The translations under genes were made by a program, and so were the position numbers. A stretch of DNA of 64,000 bases from Heliocidaris tuberculata (lineage: Eukaryota > Echinodermata > Echinoidea > Camarodonta > Echinometridae). Within the stretch, counting starts at the first letter, position 1, and the number at the start of each line of letters is the position of its first letter. The notes under the pieces were generated by a model, which ran no database searches, was not told the origin of the DNA, and was given only the letters and a program-made list of their open reading frames with translations. The stretch lies in NCBI GenBank assembly GCA_025618425.1, contig CM046844.1, positions 3,276,665 to 3,340,664 of the forward strand. Direction: 5' to 3'. Shown here piece after piece: positions 23,149 through 36,504 of the stretch.

Positions 23149-24628
23149 CTTCAAAGATTCGAATAATGCAAGCCTATTTTATTTTTTTTCAAAACTTCCC
23201 ATCTTCTCTGGGGATAAGGTGTGGTCACTATTGAGCTTGAATTTATTTATTTCAATCTGTGAACTTGTATACCTTGAATTGTTGTATATAAAATGATACT
23301 TATAAAAGGTTGTTTTTTTAATATAAACTATGAAATGAAACTAACAACTGTTGAACAAGTTCAACAGGACGGTTTGAATCATTATGAATACAATCTATAA
23401 ACCATCCGAAAGGTATTTACTTGTGACAGTCTAAAAACTGTCAAAAGTAAAAAGTGGCCCACATCGAAAGTGCCACAGGTAATTACAATTTGGATGTGCC
23501 ATTGAACAAATTTGTAAAGGAACCTGCAATACATCCGGACATAGTGAGGACAGTGGTATTTCTTCTTCAAACTGTCATGACTAAAGTGTAATTAGCGAAA
23601 AGAATAATATATAGAGAGAGTATTTACATGTTTTCTTGTGAATCGTATAACTGAAAATGTCATCTAATTAATAGTGAAATATAAATTGCTTTCTAGCGGA
23701 AATGTGTATTTAACTTCTAAATTCCGTGTTACTTCTATTTTCTTATTGCCATGTTAACATTCCTAGGTAGGGCTATTGCACATTTTGATGGCCTACGCTA
23801 CTCAAGCCTATGGAGGAATTAGTCCACGTGCTCGTAATTAAACACAATATTTACACTGTCCATTTAGACTCATTTTGAATTGACATCTCTAAATTAGGAA
23901 GAGGATTACGTTTTGAATTTACTCAGAGAAGGACTGGTACATATTTGTGTGTTTTATTTTATTGTATTATACGGGTGAATATTGCACAAAATCTTTCTCA
24001 CATGCTGACAGAGATATTAGAAAGTGTAAAGCTAATGTTAAGTATGTTAAATGAAACATCTATTCTTTTTTTCTTTTTAATATGCATGGGTTTTTGGTCT
24101 GTTGTGTGTGTTTCTACGTATTTTCTTAAATCAAACTAACGTAGACAATAATAATTGTAATTAATATGTACTGATAAAGTTTTTAAACAATTTTACACTT
24201 CATGTTTGTTACAAGTCTTGATTACCTTGCTGCCCATGAAGCACTGCATAGATGACATAAATTAGTTGAAACTGTACTTTTATTAAGGTCCCGCTCACAT
24301 ATGGCGTAATCACGATAAACCGCCCCCCCCCCCGAATAATCAAATAATAAAAAGAAAACATTGCATCAAAACAAAACGACTTAAGAATATATAAAGACTT
24401 TCACATGTCTATATCTTAGATCATATAGATGAGTACGCTAGGGGGCATTTGCAGCAAAAGGATTTTATTTTCATCTCCATCTGCTGTTTATTTGTACGTA
24501 AAATATTTTCATTCTGAAGCGGTGTTTTTATTTGTTTTAGTTGTTGGTTTTTTTTTTTTTTAGGGTTATTTGTTTACTTTTTTGCTTTCTTAATTTTTTG
24601 TTGTTTACTGCGCATGTCTGAACAAGTC
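23149..24628. other. Unassigned AT-rich intergenic DNA
   Basis: No recognisable gene. A C run is at 24324-24334 and T-rich sequence at 24546-24600. Confidence 0.4.
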
Positions 24629-25010
24629 TTAAAGGAGAATGAAACCCTGGGCAAAATCAATTTTAATGAGAAGAGAGGATAGAGAGAGGCAATCACGATA
24701 TATCATGGGAAAATGTATTTGACACAACATAATTATGTTGAGTTCACATAAAGACAAGCAGCATCTTTAGAGATAATGGAGAAAATATGAAATTTTGTGT
24801 ATAAAACATATTGAGAGTTGTACTACTAAAACCTACCATTTCGAGGCAACACTGCCAATATGAGGATCGCTATAGAAAGCAAATTGATACTTTTCAAACT
24901 TTCATAACTTTTTCATTTCGTAATCGATTTTGATGGAAACTTTTTTAAAAAATTGTTTTTCTTTATCCTCTCTTTTCATTAAAATTTATATTTCCCCATT
25001 CTCCTTTAAA
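24629..25010. mobile_element. Foldback element, AAAGGAGAATGAAACCC family, copy 1
   Basis: The left AAAGGAGAATGAAACCCTGG and AGAGAGGATAGAGAGA are mirrored at the right by TATCCTCTCTTTTCATTAAA and CATTCTCCTTT. The inside matches 45034-45623 over long stretches, for example GACACAACATAATTATGTTGAG against GACACAACATATGTTGAG. Confidence 0.82.
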
Positions 25011-25930
25011 TGTTAGTCTGACTTGTAAGGTCACTGGGAAATGATTCCAGAAAATATTTGGAAAACCACGAAAATATGGAATGTGCAATTAGAAAATATT
25101 TCCAAAGCGAAATAGAAGGTCCAGAATTAACAACAACATGGCGGTCTTCTGTCATTTCATATAGGAGTTTTTTAAAGATTAATTTGATTAACTTTTCTTC
25201 TCCTTCGAATTGACAAGACTGGAACTTAATAAGTGAAAGATAAGCGCCGGTGAAACTAATCTAACAATGATTACTGCATGTTGTAAAAATAAGAATTTTA
25301 TTGGTTTTCATTTTGTTCAATTTTGAAATTCCAGCCGTCAAACGCCATATAGTAACCCAACACAGATGAATACATTCTTTTAAAAATAAATTTCTTTTAT
25401 TTTCCTACTCATGCTTCTCGCATATTTTTAGGGTTCTGGGTCGAAAGCTATTTAGCCAAACCATGAAAAGCGTGAAGTTCAACACAACCTTTTATCCCAA
25501 GATTTATGGACCAAATAATGATTTTCAACCATACACATTCTGTTTAATCAGAAAAGCTCATTTAACCTTGTGTTGAACTTTAGCCAGCTATAACAGGGGC
25601 TTTTCAAAGATTCATCATGAATGAAAGTTCTGACAAGACCATGTCTTCATGAGTTCTTGATACCACTGGCTTCCGTAATAGATTTCCGCTATACGCATTC
25701 ATGGATGGATTGAAAAGCAATACAAGCTTCGATATTTACCTACAAAATTCATAATAATAATAATGGTAATACTACTACTACTACGCATGTATGATTGTGG
25801 TATTCATCTTATCCATACTTAGTGTAAGGTTGACATTTTCCCCCCGTCATAAATCATGTAATCAGGGGCCTCGATCAGGGGCAGTCCCCCCTCCCCCCAA
25901 ATACTAATTTAAAAACTATCGTATGGGGTG
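25011..25930. other. Unassigned intergenic sequence
   Basis: No exon or clear element was recognised. Confidence 0.4.
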
Positions 25931-26654
25931 TTTAAAGGAAACCTCACCCCAAGAAATAAATGTAGTTGTGAAAAAAGATGAATTTATTTCCTGCCTATTG
26001 ATTTACAATATTCCTTACGAAAATGCACAGGAGATATATAAATGAAGATATTCTCGGTATGCTGTAAGATCTGTTAGCATGACATGGGCGCTGCCATTTT
26101 CTTAATAATGTGACGTATCAGGCGAAGTTGTACATGATCATGGGCCAAGCTTTAGTTAGAGAAACATTTGAATTCAGTAACCTCTACTTTTCAATGAAGG
26201 AAAATCAAAGCTGAGAAGGCAAAAATAATAGTTGGTGGAAAAGATTTAAATAGAGACAAATGGAACTCCTTTCTTTAAAAACAATGAAATATAGCAATGA
26301 CAAATCAATTATGTTTATGCAAAACCTTCACCCCGCAAAAGCCACAACGTATATTTATGCAATTTGCGGTCTGACAATTATAGCACAAAAGATAATAGCG
26401 TGTGAATGATATACTTCAGCACCACAGACAATTGGAAAGGAAGCATCCATAAATTTGAACAAGTTAGATAGTACGTCAGTTATAAAGAAAATGGAGATGC
26501 TCATGTCGTGCTGAGAAACCTTACATTAATTTCATAATATCCTAATTTATGCCTCTCTCGTACACTTCGATGGGGAATCTTGTAAGTGACATGCAAGAAT
26601 ACAATAAATCTCTCAAAGTAACTACTTTTATTTGTTGGGGTGAGGTTTCCTTTA
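25931..26654. mobile_element. Foldback element, TTTAAAGGAAACCTCACCCC family
   Basis: TTTAAAGGAAACCTCACCCC at the left end has its inverse, GGGGTGAGGTTTCCTTTAA, at the right end, 724 bp overall. The interior is AT-rich and non-coding. Confidence 0.85.
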
Positions 26655-27038
26655 ACTGCAATTAATTCACCTGAAGATCAACGCCCCTGGATACGATAAA
26701 TAAAGTGCGCCCTCTAGAATTCGAAACACCACATTGGCCTATTCTGTATTCAGAAAGTAGTCCTTAATTATTGGCAAAAAACCAAGGCGTGTCAGTAATA
26801 TTGCCATAGAATACAATATTTGGCGTAAATATGTATATAAGCAATAATATCAATCAATCGTTTATATCTGTCTTTTTTTATATAAACAGCTATTTTGATA
26901 GATACACAGCAATACGTTTTAATCATTAAATCATGTTACCAGTTCAATGATGGCAACTTTTTTGTTGTTTTATTTTTCATTACAATAATTTATTTTTTCT
27001 CTCTCAATAATCATTTAAAGATATGTGAATGTACATAC
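26655..27038. other. Unassigned AT-rich sequence
   Basis: Nothing recognised. Confidence 0.4.
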
Positions 27039-27297
<259 letters not shown>

Positions 27298-27789
27298 CCA
27301 ATCACTTATGTTATCTGTCGTAATCAAAGGAGCCCATTTATTAGTATACAGAGTGTTTCTTAAGAAAGGAAACCCAACTTTCTCCAGCAAAATTTCGTCA
27401 AATAGACTTAACTTGATTTAATAATACATCATAAAAAAAGGAATTTTATCTCCTTTCATATGCTACCACATTTGTGATGATAGAGTCTGGGTTCATTGAA
27501 CTAAAACAAATAAAACCAGCAATGTAAAATTTATTTGCGCACGAGAGTGGGATCTATTCATCAGCACAATGAATAGCCATTCATTGAATCTCACTCTGCT
27601 AAATTTCTCGAGCACACATTTGCTTAGATAGACATGCTTTGGATAGACATTTGGAAGGATATTGAGGCTAAGTTTGGACTCGTTTCTCATTCAAGGTTGC
27701 ATACATGTTGAAATATGAATAAAGAAACATCTTGAAATATCACTTTTATTTGCTATGCCTCTTCATAGCATAATGTACCTAATGGCATA
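27298..27789. other. Unassigned sequence
   Basis: No feature is recognised; the short minus-strand frame at 27493-27690 has no domain. Confidence 0.4.
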
Positions 27790-28112
27790 GGCCCGTATAT
27801 TCTCGAAAGTGGCCTAAGTTAAGCCTGGCTTAGCTTAAGCCGCTGCATAATGGAAGGCCATTCGTCAACCCTTAAGTAATATTAATTGCTATATTTATGC
27901 AAGAAAATAAAGAAACTAAATTATTTCCTGGCATGAAATGAGACCCAGAAATCAATTCTATAATGTCGGTTTTTATATTTGCATTTAGCCCCAGAACTAT
28001 GGTGATTAGTAGGATAAAAAGAGGGTGACATTATGCTCTCCATAATTCTGTGGCCTAAATCTACACACTTAGGCTGGGGCTTAAAGTTAGGCACCTTTCG
28101 AGAATACGGGCC
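27790..28112. mobile_element. 323-bp MITE with GGCCCGTAT-TCTCGAAAG ends
   Basis: GGCCCGTATATTCTCGAAAG is mirrored at the right by CTTTCGAGAATACGGGCC. A second inner pair is AAGTTAAGCCTGGCTTAGC with CTTAGGCTGGGGCTTAAAG. ATA flanks both sides, a possible 3-bp duplication. Confidence 0.82.
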
Positions 28113-28880
28113 ATACACTTTCCATTACTTATTTGCGGAAACTATACTTTTGACATCACTCACTTAAATAGCAATAAATTTATTCATGCATGACAAAATC
28201 ATTACATATTTGGTATCATATGAAAGAGGATGAATTGAACTTTGTCATGAATATAAGAATCAACCCAGAAATATTTATTTTTCTACTAATCGATGGGAAG
28301 AGTTTGGTTTCCTGTTTTAAGAAACACACTGTATATGATGTAATTTATGCATGTAATCTTCTTGATTTTATATCAAATGAACAAATTACACTAGAATTGT
28401 ATTGCAGTGTAAGGAAGTATATTGTTGTTGTTTTTTTAATTTATGTCTTACCAAGTTATGCATATTTACCATACGTGGATGGCAGTGTGGCCCGTGACTC
28501 TTACCCTGCTTTTCTTTTCTTTTCTTTTCTTTTCTTTTCTTTTCTTTTTTTTTAATAGAGGAGTGGCCTAACCGTTTGGAAGCCGATCCCTGTCTAACAA
28601 GACCCCCGAAACAAATAATGAGGAATAAAAAAAGACACTATTTATGAAAATAATCTGCCAATAAATCGCTGGCTGTTACTTTCATACTTTTTATGCACTG
28701 TAAAAATATTTGCCGTTTTTTCACGGGAAATTTCCTGGCAGTCAGGATGCCGAGAATGCCCGTTTTTCCACAGTACATGTAAAATAACAGATTTCCGTTT
28801 TTATAGTCATGATAGTAGAAACTTTAATTTCTAACAGAAAAATCTATGTAAATTAAAACGGAATCATGGAAACGATAAGT
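28113..28880. other. Unassigned sequence with a TTTTC microsatellite
   Basis: A (TTTTC)n run covers about 28507-28545. The 121-codon frame before it (28190-28555) has no recognised domain. Confidence 0.4.
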
Positions 28881-29094
28881 AATGTAACAGGGTAACTTGT
28901 TAAAATATGATAAAATGGTTTTTTTTTTAATAGTGCTTTATGTCGAGCGATTGTAAATATATGCTGATTTCCGGTAAACCAACAAACCAAAATTGCTGCT
29001 GTTTTACAGGAAAAAGACTGTAAAATTGAAATAGCGGCAATAATTTTTAGTCCCAAGAGCCAGAAAGTCTGTAGTTTTACAGTTCTTTTTACCA
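28881..29094 (+). repeat. Direct repeat, copy 1
   Basis: Shares GTAACTTGTTAAAATATGA, TATATGCTGATTTCCGGTAA and GGAAAAAGACTGTAAAATTG, in the same order, with 29308-29519. Confidence 0.85.
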
Positions 29095-29307
29095 TGTTTC
29101 CAATGTAACCTATATACCCTGCAGCTTTAACTCATCCTACATCTTAATCTATCCTATCCTAGACCTATCCTATCCAGTTATTTCAATCTAGTTCAATCTT
29201 TTATATACCCCTTATAGTTTTTTTAGTCTTTGGTGACAGTTAGTAAATCGGACAACCCCAAACCATACGCTACTAGAAATTCATGAATATTCATGTAAGT
29301 ATTTGGT

Positions 29308-29519
29308 AATTTAACAGGGTAACTTGTTAAAATATGAGAAAATGTTTTTTTTAACATTGTTTTATGTCGGGCGATTCTAAATATATGCTGATTTCCGGTA
29401 AAACAACGAACTTGCTGTTGCTTTACAGGAAAAAGACTGTAAAATTGAAATAACGGCAATAGCTTGTAATTTCAAAGGCCAGAAAACCTGTACTTTTACA
29501 GTTATTTTTTACAGTGTAG
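29308..29519 (+). repeat. Direct repeat, copy 2
   Basis: Same orientation and landmarks as 28881-29094, about 215 bp of unrelated sequence apart. It is less than 100 bp from the palindromic element at 29592. Confidence 0.85.
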
Positions 29520-29591
29520 TAAATATATTTGTTTGTTTTTTTAAATAATGTTCCCTTTATCACCACAATAAAAGCCCCTAACGACCCCAGG

Positions 29592-29825
29592 TTACTCTCT
29601 AAAACAGTCTAGTCAGATTACCGGATCCCACGGGCACTTGCACTATTTTTAGTCAAAATGACCAGAATTCTGTCATTTTAACTTAGAACCAACACTATTC
29701 TAGTCAAAATTGACACGCTTCTAGTGAAATGACTAGGATTCTGGTCATTTTAACTAGAAAAAGTGCAAGTGCCCGTGGGATCCGGTAATCTAGTCAAATC
29801 TGACTAGATTGTTTTTAGAGTGTAA
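29592..29825. mobile_element. 234-bp palindromic MITE (TCTAGTCA-rich)
   Basis: The arms contain GATTACCGGATCCCACGGGC and GCCCGTGGGATCCGGTAATC, an exact inverse pair. They continue to AGTGCAAGTGCCC and to the CTCTAAAA / TTTTAGAG ends. Almost the whole element folds into one hairpin. Confidence 0.92.
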
Positions 29826-30446
29826 GAACTATTTCTTCAAAAGATGTAACTGTGATGATAATATCAAATGCTGATGCCTTAAATTCATTACGTTGAACTA
29901 TCTTTTTATAACCCGTTATGAAGACAAATGTGCCAACAGAACTGAAAAATTGTTTTGAAAAGAATAATTTGTATGTGTTATGAAATACGTAATACGTTAT
30001 GTAATATAATTTCCAAGGAAGGGGTATCTATAAACGGTATTCGCGTGTTTCTGGTATTTCCACTAGTATGATACCGACTTGGTAAATTGGTCTGTAATGC
30101 ATGATTGTGATAAAGTTAGGATGGAATAGAAATGATATTGCAATATAATTCTATATTCGAAATTGTTTTATTTAGAAATGTTGTAGCCTACACTATGTTA
30201 CAGATCAAATTAAAGCGACATTTCTAATAAGAAGACGGTATTTTATTGCATTCGGTTACATGGAAACTAATCTGGGAGTGAATCTTTGTACAAATGATAA
30301 AGCTTATGCATATTGATACCTCAGCCACACTCCAAACTGACTCCAAGCCGACAGCGACCCGGGCAATTCTTGGCCATTCAGGGGTAATTACTGTTCGGTC
30401 TGTTGTCAGTTTTATCGTTGTGACCGGGGTATAAATTGTTATAGGA
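29826..30446. other. Unassigned sequence
   Basis: No gene or repeat recognised. Confidence 0.4.
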
Positions 30447-30703
30447 CAGGGGCGGCGCTACAGGGGGGGGGGGGGCAGAGGGGGCGACCGCCCCCCCTAT
30501 GATTTTTCAAGTAGTGAAAAAAAAAAAGAAGAAAAGGAGGAAGAAAAGGGAAGAAAAGGGAAGAAAGAAGAAAGAGGAGTATTAAAAAGAGAGGTCTTAA
30601 ACATATAACTCTATATTACCCCTGTTATTTAATGGAGAAAAAATATGACGTCATCTTTAGGTCGTCTTGCCCTTCCTATCAAAATACCCTGGCGCCGCCC
30701 CTG
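30447..30703. mobile_element. 257-bp hAT-like MITE with 8-bp target duplication
   Basis: The ends are CAGGGGCGGCGCTACAGG and, inverted, CCTGGCGCCGCCCCTG. TTATAGGA sits directly on both sides (30439-30446 and 30704-30711). A G tract and an A/G-rich tract fill the inside. Confidence 0.93.
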
Positions 30704-30934
30704 TTATAGGATATTTTGTAATCACGTCACTCCCTAGAATTCAGATGTGTAATGTGTAATGTCAAACTATGTCAAACTATATACATTTATGTGTTTTTAA
30801 AGGTTTTTTTTTTGAGGATATAATACAAGAATTACTGTGAACAAAGAAGCAGGGAGAAAGGTCTGTGTTTTTTGTTTTTTTTTTGTATTGTTTCTTTGTT
30901 TGTTTTTTGGTTTTGGTTGTAATTTTTAACATTT

Positions 30935-31600
30935 TCATTCCAATTTGTCATGAAGTACCTGAAAGAATACGGAATTACATGTACCTGTAATAAAGAAAAC
31001 TTTCATTGGTTGGAGTATTCCTATGTGATTTAAGATTCTTCCGATCTGGCCGCCAAAATGAAAGAATTCATCTGGATTAAAAGACTTATCCGACACTGTA
31101 CAAGGATCCTTAATATTCATTGTCTAAATATCTTCGTCCAAATTAGCTCTAGGCAGCTTGCAGAGAGCAAGAAACTCTGTGGAGAAATAAGTTGGCTTGA
31201 CAAGACAAAAGCCCGGCTCGCTTTCCAATTGCGTCAGTACCTGCGCTGATAGAGCCTGTAAAGGCGATGGACCCATAAACCAGTTATTAAAAGTATTGTT
31301 TGAAATGTTCATTAAATTAGCAATCACTTTTTGAATGATTTCGCTCTTTCGTAACGTGCAAAACACCGAAAAGGTCACTGACGCGGTCCTAACATCAGGG
31401 GAGCGTTTCATGAAAGGAAGTTGTCGGATATTTTGTCCGACAACTGTTATAAGCTACTGAAATCCTTGCATCTGATTGGCTGAGAGCAAATTTGTCGGAT
31501 GAAATATCTGACAAGTCCTTTCATGAAACGCTCCCCAGCAAACTTTGACGGGCCGGGTTGTGTAAATGAACGCTTGTCCACTTTAATATCCAGGTTGGGG
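30935..31600 (-). pseudogene. Broken unrecognised coding sequence interrupted by a MITE
   Basis: Read on the minus strand, two open stretches (31411-31127 and 31120-30938) lie in the same frame with a single TAG (31124-31126) between them. Upstream, past the MITE at 31398-31536, the sequence 31597-31538 is open again (LDIKVDKRSF, then PGPSKFA). It rejoins the same frame (KFA then DVRTAS) if the MITE and a few duplicated bases are taken out. The composition is protein-like: LRKSEIIQKVI, FMGPSPLQALS, FSTEFLALCKLP, FNPDEFFHFGG. I do not recognise the family. It could be a dead gene copy or part of an old transposon. A second MITE (31619-31774) lies at its 5' side, and the frame is lost beyond it. 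Confidence 0.5.
31398..31536. mobile_element. 139-bp palindromic MITE (GGGGAGCG family), copy 2
   Basis: GGGGAGCGTTTCATGAAAGG with its inverse CTTTCATGAAACGCTCCCC. It is near-identical in length and core to 4982-5120. It sits inside a formerly coding sequence on the minus strand. Confidence 0.9.
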
Positions 31601-31618
31601 AAAGTTTTTAAAACCAGC

Positions 31619-31774
31619 GCCCCGTCTTATAAAGAGTTGCGATTGATTCGAACAGATCGTCAGTCCTCCAATCAATCGCAAATTTTCCAATCCCCTATCT
31701 CTTAAGTACAGAGTTGCGATTGAAATCGATCGCAAATTATTTGCAATCATTCGCAACTCTTTATAAGACGGGGC
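31619..31774. mobile_element. 156-bp palindromic MITE (GCCCCGTCTTATAAAG family)
   Basis: GCCCCGTCTTATAAAGAGTT and its inverse AACTCTTTATAAGACGGGGC end the element. TTGCGATTGA-type motifs repeat in both directions inside. CCAG is present on both sides, with uncertain edges. Confidence 0.88.
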
Positions 31775-32004
31775 CCAGATGTCATGTATGTATCTACGTG
31801 TTTGATGTCGAATTCCTTTATCACCGAACTAACCTTGGATGGCCCTTCTGTTAATAAAGAGGAGAACACTATTAACCCTTTGGCTACGGGAATCGTGTGT
31901 TCCCTGTATTAAGCCTATGAGATTGAGAGAATTCAGTAGTCAACGGGTTAACTCGGTATCTTCGTTCTTCTTCTTTCGATGAGTCTGGATGTGAACTTGA
32001 TACT

Positions 32005-32312
32005 GGGGGTGTTTCATAAAGCTGTTTGTGAATTTACGACCGACTTATAAATGACAAGCCCAGTGGGATGCTCAATCAGTTTTAACTGCATCAACTAAAG
32101 TTGAACTGTGCAGATGTAGATTAACATTCTTATTATAACAAACAGTTTTGATGCAAAGTATTTTTTTTTTGTTGCTATAATTTAATTGAGGTTATGGAAT
32201 TTACAGTCACACTTTGTTAAAACATCAGGAAAAAAACTTGGGGCATCCATATCTGGGACTTCATATTCAAGTCGTTCGTAAAGTCATGCGTAACTTTACG
32301 AAAACACCCCCG
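32005..32312. mobile_element. MITE with GGGGGTGTTTCATAAAG ends
   Basis: The left GGGGGTGTTTCATAAAG and TGAATTTACGACCGACTT are mirrored, with mismatches, at the right by AAGTCGTTCGTAAAGT and TTTACGAAAACACCCCC. Confidence 0.65.
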
Positions 32313-34413
32313 GGCCCCTTTTTTCAATAAGAATGATGAGTGTAGAAAATTACGAATAATGCATGTGGCTAATCCAGGTTTTCTCTGAACGGGATTTTTA
32401 ATTTAAAATTTTAAGTGAGCAAAACACTTTTCCTCAGTATCCAAAGACCCCCCCCCCCCCCCCACCTTAAAAATTACCAAGGGATGCAACACCTTATTGA
32501 TGGGTAGTGGTGTAGCGTGGGTCCAAGCTTTGATGGGGACACTAGCATGGGGAGGGGCACCGGAACAAGCCAGTTCGTAATACGTACAAATAACCCTGAA
32601 ATGACTCCACATTGTACGTACACGCACATTTATTTGGTGGACACACTACCTGTTTAACAACTAGATACTGGTGCTAGCCTGGTGCGCCCGGCTCTGGGGG
32701 CGGCGAAGGGGGGGGGGGGCTCAATATATTGGACAGACGGGTATAAGCCGCTTTGACGACCCCCTTTTTCAACGGCCGATCGCCGTTCTCAAGATAGCCG
32801 CATTTCCATAAACTGCCGTTCTCACCCTTCTCACGCGTTCTCAAGAAACCCGGCCGGAACAAAAGCGCTCGTCTCTATCCGTTTTTTTCGCTCAGCTGGG
32901 TATAGATCCACCGTTCCAAAGACCCTATGTTTTTCGCTTCTAGTCAGTTCCTTAGACCCCCGTTTCGAGGGCGGCTGCAGCACACTCCCGTTTGAAAAAA
33001 AATTTGAGTGACCCCCCCCCCCCCCCCCCCCCCCGGCTAGTGCGTACAAAATGACAGCGTATAAAGGTCAATATGTCAGTTCTCAATTGATTACTTTTGC
33101 AAAGGGACACGCAAATTTTAATGTTGAAATTACACTCTAAATAAAAGCAAAGCTACTGTCGATGCGTTAGCGCAAGAGTTTGGCGTGCACAGAAGCTAAC
33201 ACCACGTTTTATTTCCGTGTGGGCATTTAAACAAATCCCTGAATGAATCGTACAATTTGGGAGGAAAAGTTATGTATTTTAACATCATGTAAATTCAAAT
33301 TTATTGATTTGGGGAGGATTCGCCCTCTTATGACCCAAATGCTTATTACTAAAAGTTAGATGCATCAACTTACTCACCATTCAAACGGCAAAGTGAGTGA
33401 TCACGGTTGCACATAATTGTCTGAGTGACGTTATACGTCTGCTCACTATGCTCACTGTTCCAGTTTTTTCCCAAAATCTGGTGACATCCCGTGCTTGACC
33501 AATCCGGAATACTCGTGTTCCAGAGAGCACATACTGGGTTCTGGTAACCACCCTGTTCGAGAAGACTGTTATCACATTCTCTATCACCAACGTAAATGGT
33601 TAGCCATTGAATTATACAAGATGGGGAGGAAGTGGGTAGGAAGGGGAGGAGAGATAAGGTGACTTGTACCCTTACTTTTAAGGTTCATGATTCAGTCCCT
33701 TGATGACTCACATCCCTCTATTGAAGCAGCGGTTTCCGCTGTTGGATTTTGTTCCTGTATCCTTATTTTTTCTAACTTTTCCCCCTGTTAATAAGAAATT
33801 TTCTTTGTGAAGTCGACCAAACTGATATATCCTATTAATCCATACCATTTTCCACTCATAGGGCTAGGGCTCTGCATGAAAGAAGAAACATACCTTTTTC
33901 GGTGTAAAGAAGAAAACGATGCTCTTTCCAAGTTTGGTCAACTCCGCTCATCCAACTCCTCTCCTCCTCTCCTCCCTTCGATCAGTGAATTCGCTCTCCG
34001 ATTGAAATCATGCAGTCTCCATTTCGTTGACCTCCCGAAGAGAGCAGGATCCGAACAACGGCGACATCCTAAACAGGCGAGATCGACGCGTACTCCTTTT
34101 CCGTTCGAAATCGCACGTTCGCTTAGGCCGTCAAAAACTTCACGTGGGATAGTTAGTCCACTGGCCCCTCCCCCCCCCCCAAAAAAAAGAAAAAAAAAGA
34201 ATGATTTGAAATGTCTGATTAGTGGACGAGGGAGATGACGTGATGCATGTGCAGAGCTTCAAAACTGACGTTATCTCGTACCAGTCGACTATGTCGACCT
34301 GCAGATCGGAAACTAGGTATTGATGCGTCGGTAAAGTTGACATGATTGGTTAGGTTTAGACCTGTAGCAAAATCGCCTGATATGATGGGAAAACAATTAT
34401 GCAAAATGATCGG
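32313..34413. other. Intergenic DNA with several C/G tracts
   Basis: C tracts lie at 32448-32463, 33012-33034 and 34167-34180, and a G tract at 32709-32719. A GC-richer block (33930-34140) gives a 143-codon + strand frame (33807-34238) without a domain. No gene can be supported. Confidence 0.45.
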
Positions 34414-34559
34414 GGCCCCGTTTCATAAAACTTGTAATCAATAAAAAGTTACAATAATTGTTATAAGCTACTGGAATCCTTGAATCTGATTGGCTGAGAG
34501 CAAAATTTTTATAGAAATGAGGCAGTTGCTATTAATAACAAGTTTTATGAAACGGGGCC
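34414..34559. mobile_element. 146-bp palindromic MITE (GGCCCCGTTTCATAAAA family)
   Basis: GGCCCCGTTTCATAAAACTT with inverse AAGTTTTATGAAACGGGGCC. Its central part (GTTATAAGCTACTGGAATCC, then CTGATTGGCTGAGAGCAAA) is shared with the GGGGAGCG MITEs although the ends differ. Confidence 0.9.
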
Positions 34560-36504
34560 AAGAATGGGTAAGGCCTACAAGTTTAGTTACCACGTATTAA
34601 ACATTGGTTTGTATTACTTCTACATGAATTTGAAGTAAATAAGTTCCATATTTATTTCCCATATTCCATGCATTTGAAACTGTTTAGAGCTGTCTTTTAA
34701 AATCACTTGAATGTAATTTTTCCCCCCAGAGGATTTAGAAACACATTCAGTATTTTAAACTACAGAAAGTGCCCGACTGTTTGGAAATAAAGCTTCAATG
34801 TGATATGGATAATGATGATATCAAATCTTTCAAAATGTTTGTGGAATTATTTTATTCTACAGAGAAGGGAAAATAAGGAAAAAGATATTCTCGTTTGTAT
34901 GCTCAGCTCCCTTTAAAAAGCGTCCGCGGTCCCTGCACAGTGCGGGAATCATGGGTATGCATCGATTTATGAAAATATACTTTGATAATAATTATGAGCC
35001 CGTTGACTACTGAATTCTCTCAACCCCATATGACCACAGGATTCCCGTAGGCAATGGGTTAATAGCATGTAATTCATTAGGATAAGTAGCTGTTTATCAA
35101 TTTAGTATTATAACGATGTGCATGAGTTGGTAGAATATGAACGTAGCACTAATTGCATTAATTTTATTCATGCATCTGATATATATGAATTATTGACATA
35201 CAATTTCGACACCTTGAGTCCCAAAATTGCGATTCAATGCCATTTGAGAAAAGGATGATCTTCCTAATTGTTGGTGTGCTCATTTTGATAATGACATGGG
35301 GCTGTCTGGTCTTTTTTTATTTTATTTTTTTTTTATTGTACGACATAATATGTTCAGGCGACAATTGCTATGCGTTCAGTAATTACTTTAATACCGAATT
35401 TTAAACTTTAACCCCGGACTAAACACTCCAACCCTAATGCCAACCCTAAACCTCAACGAAATCGCAATTGCAACTTTAAACCTATAACTCTTTATTTTTG
35501 ACAAAATAAAGCCCGGAGCTGTTGTCGCCAAAGCATTATGTCGGAGTACCCATTTGAGGGTAATCTTGAAGTCTCCCAAACTGTTGATCTTCATTTCGTC
35601 ATATTACAAGAATCATTAGTATATCAATAAAACGTATTGACAACGACAACCGATTGATAGGACTGGACTTATGCACTGAGCCTAATGAAAAACAACAAAC
35701 AAGCAAACAAACAAACAAAAAAAACTTCCTCGTCGAACCAGTCCCTGATCGACCATTTCTACCCAAGGGAACCGGAAGCATTGAAAGTCCCCCCCCCCAA
35801 AAAAAAAAAAAAAAATCGTTATTATAATTATTTCACAAATATTAGAGGGTGATTAAATTAGAGAGAAAAAAGGTGTTGTTTCCATGTATTTTTGCATTCA
35901 AGTCACGAATCTGGCAATTAAATGTCAAAACTATGTCTCGTTTTGGCGAAAAAGGGGGAAAGGTAGAGGTTTGGGGACCGTTCCTTAAAACTCGTGAGCT
36001 GATTGGCTAATTGACGTCACACCCCCAAGTGACGTATGAAGAGTAAGAGGCACAAGATCTGCAGGCTGCGGCAATGTAACATTGTACACACAATACGGAA
36101 TTGACCCCTCTGTTCAACGGACAATTTATGAAAAAGGGAAATTAATCAATACAGTCTAAGGAGTGAATAATCATTATCAATATATTTTCTTTAAGATCAG
36201 TGAACACTTTGCCCAAATATACAGCTCTTGTTTTGTTTTTTTAACTTTTCTTTGAACAATGTTTTCATCCATCTGAGCTTGCCGAACGATAGTTTTGCAT
36301 TGGTCTTAAACGCGTACACAGCCGTTTTATGCGTCTGTGCAATGTACTACACATCTTTAGTACAGCAACTATGTTCCCCCTCGTACTGGTGAACGCTTTT
36401 GTTTGGTTTGTTTTTACTCTCGCCTTTTTTTTTACTTCGCTTTACATGTACTACGGTAGTACTGACTTAAATTTTTTGCTGAATTCTTCGAGTAACTTAG
36501 AGAG
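34560..36504. other. Unassigned intergenic DNA
   Basis: Mostly AT-rich, with an AAAC microsatellite near 35695-35720 and an A run at 35797-35815. No exon recognised. Confidence 0.4.

Noticed and set aside
28190..28555. 121-codon frame
   Set aside because: The end is a TTTTC microsatellite, and the rest shows no domain.
33807..34238. 143-codon + strand frame in a GC-richer block
   Set aside because: Low-complexity Ser/Arg/Pro content, ends in C and A runs, and no recognised domain.
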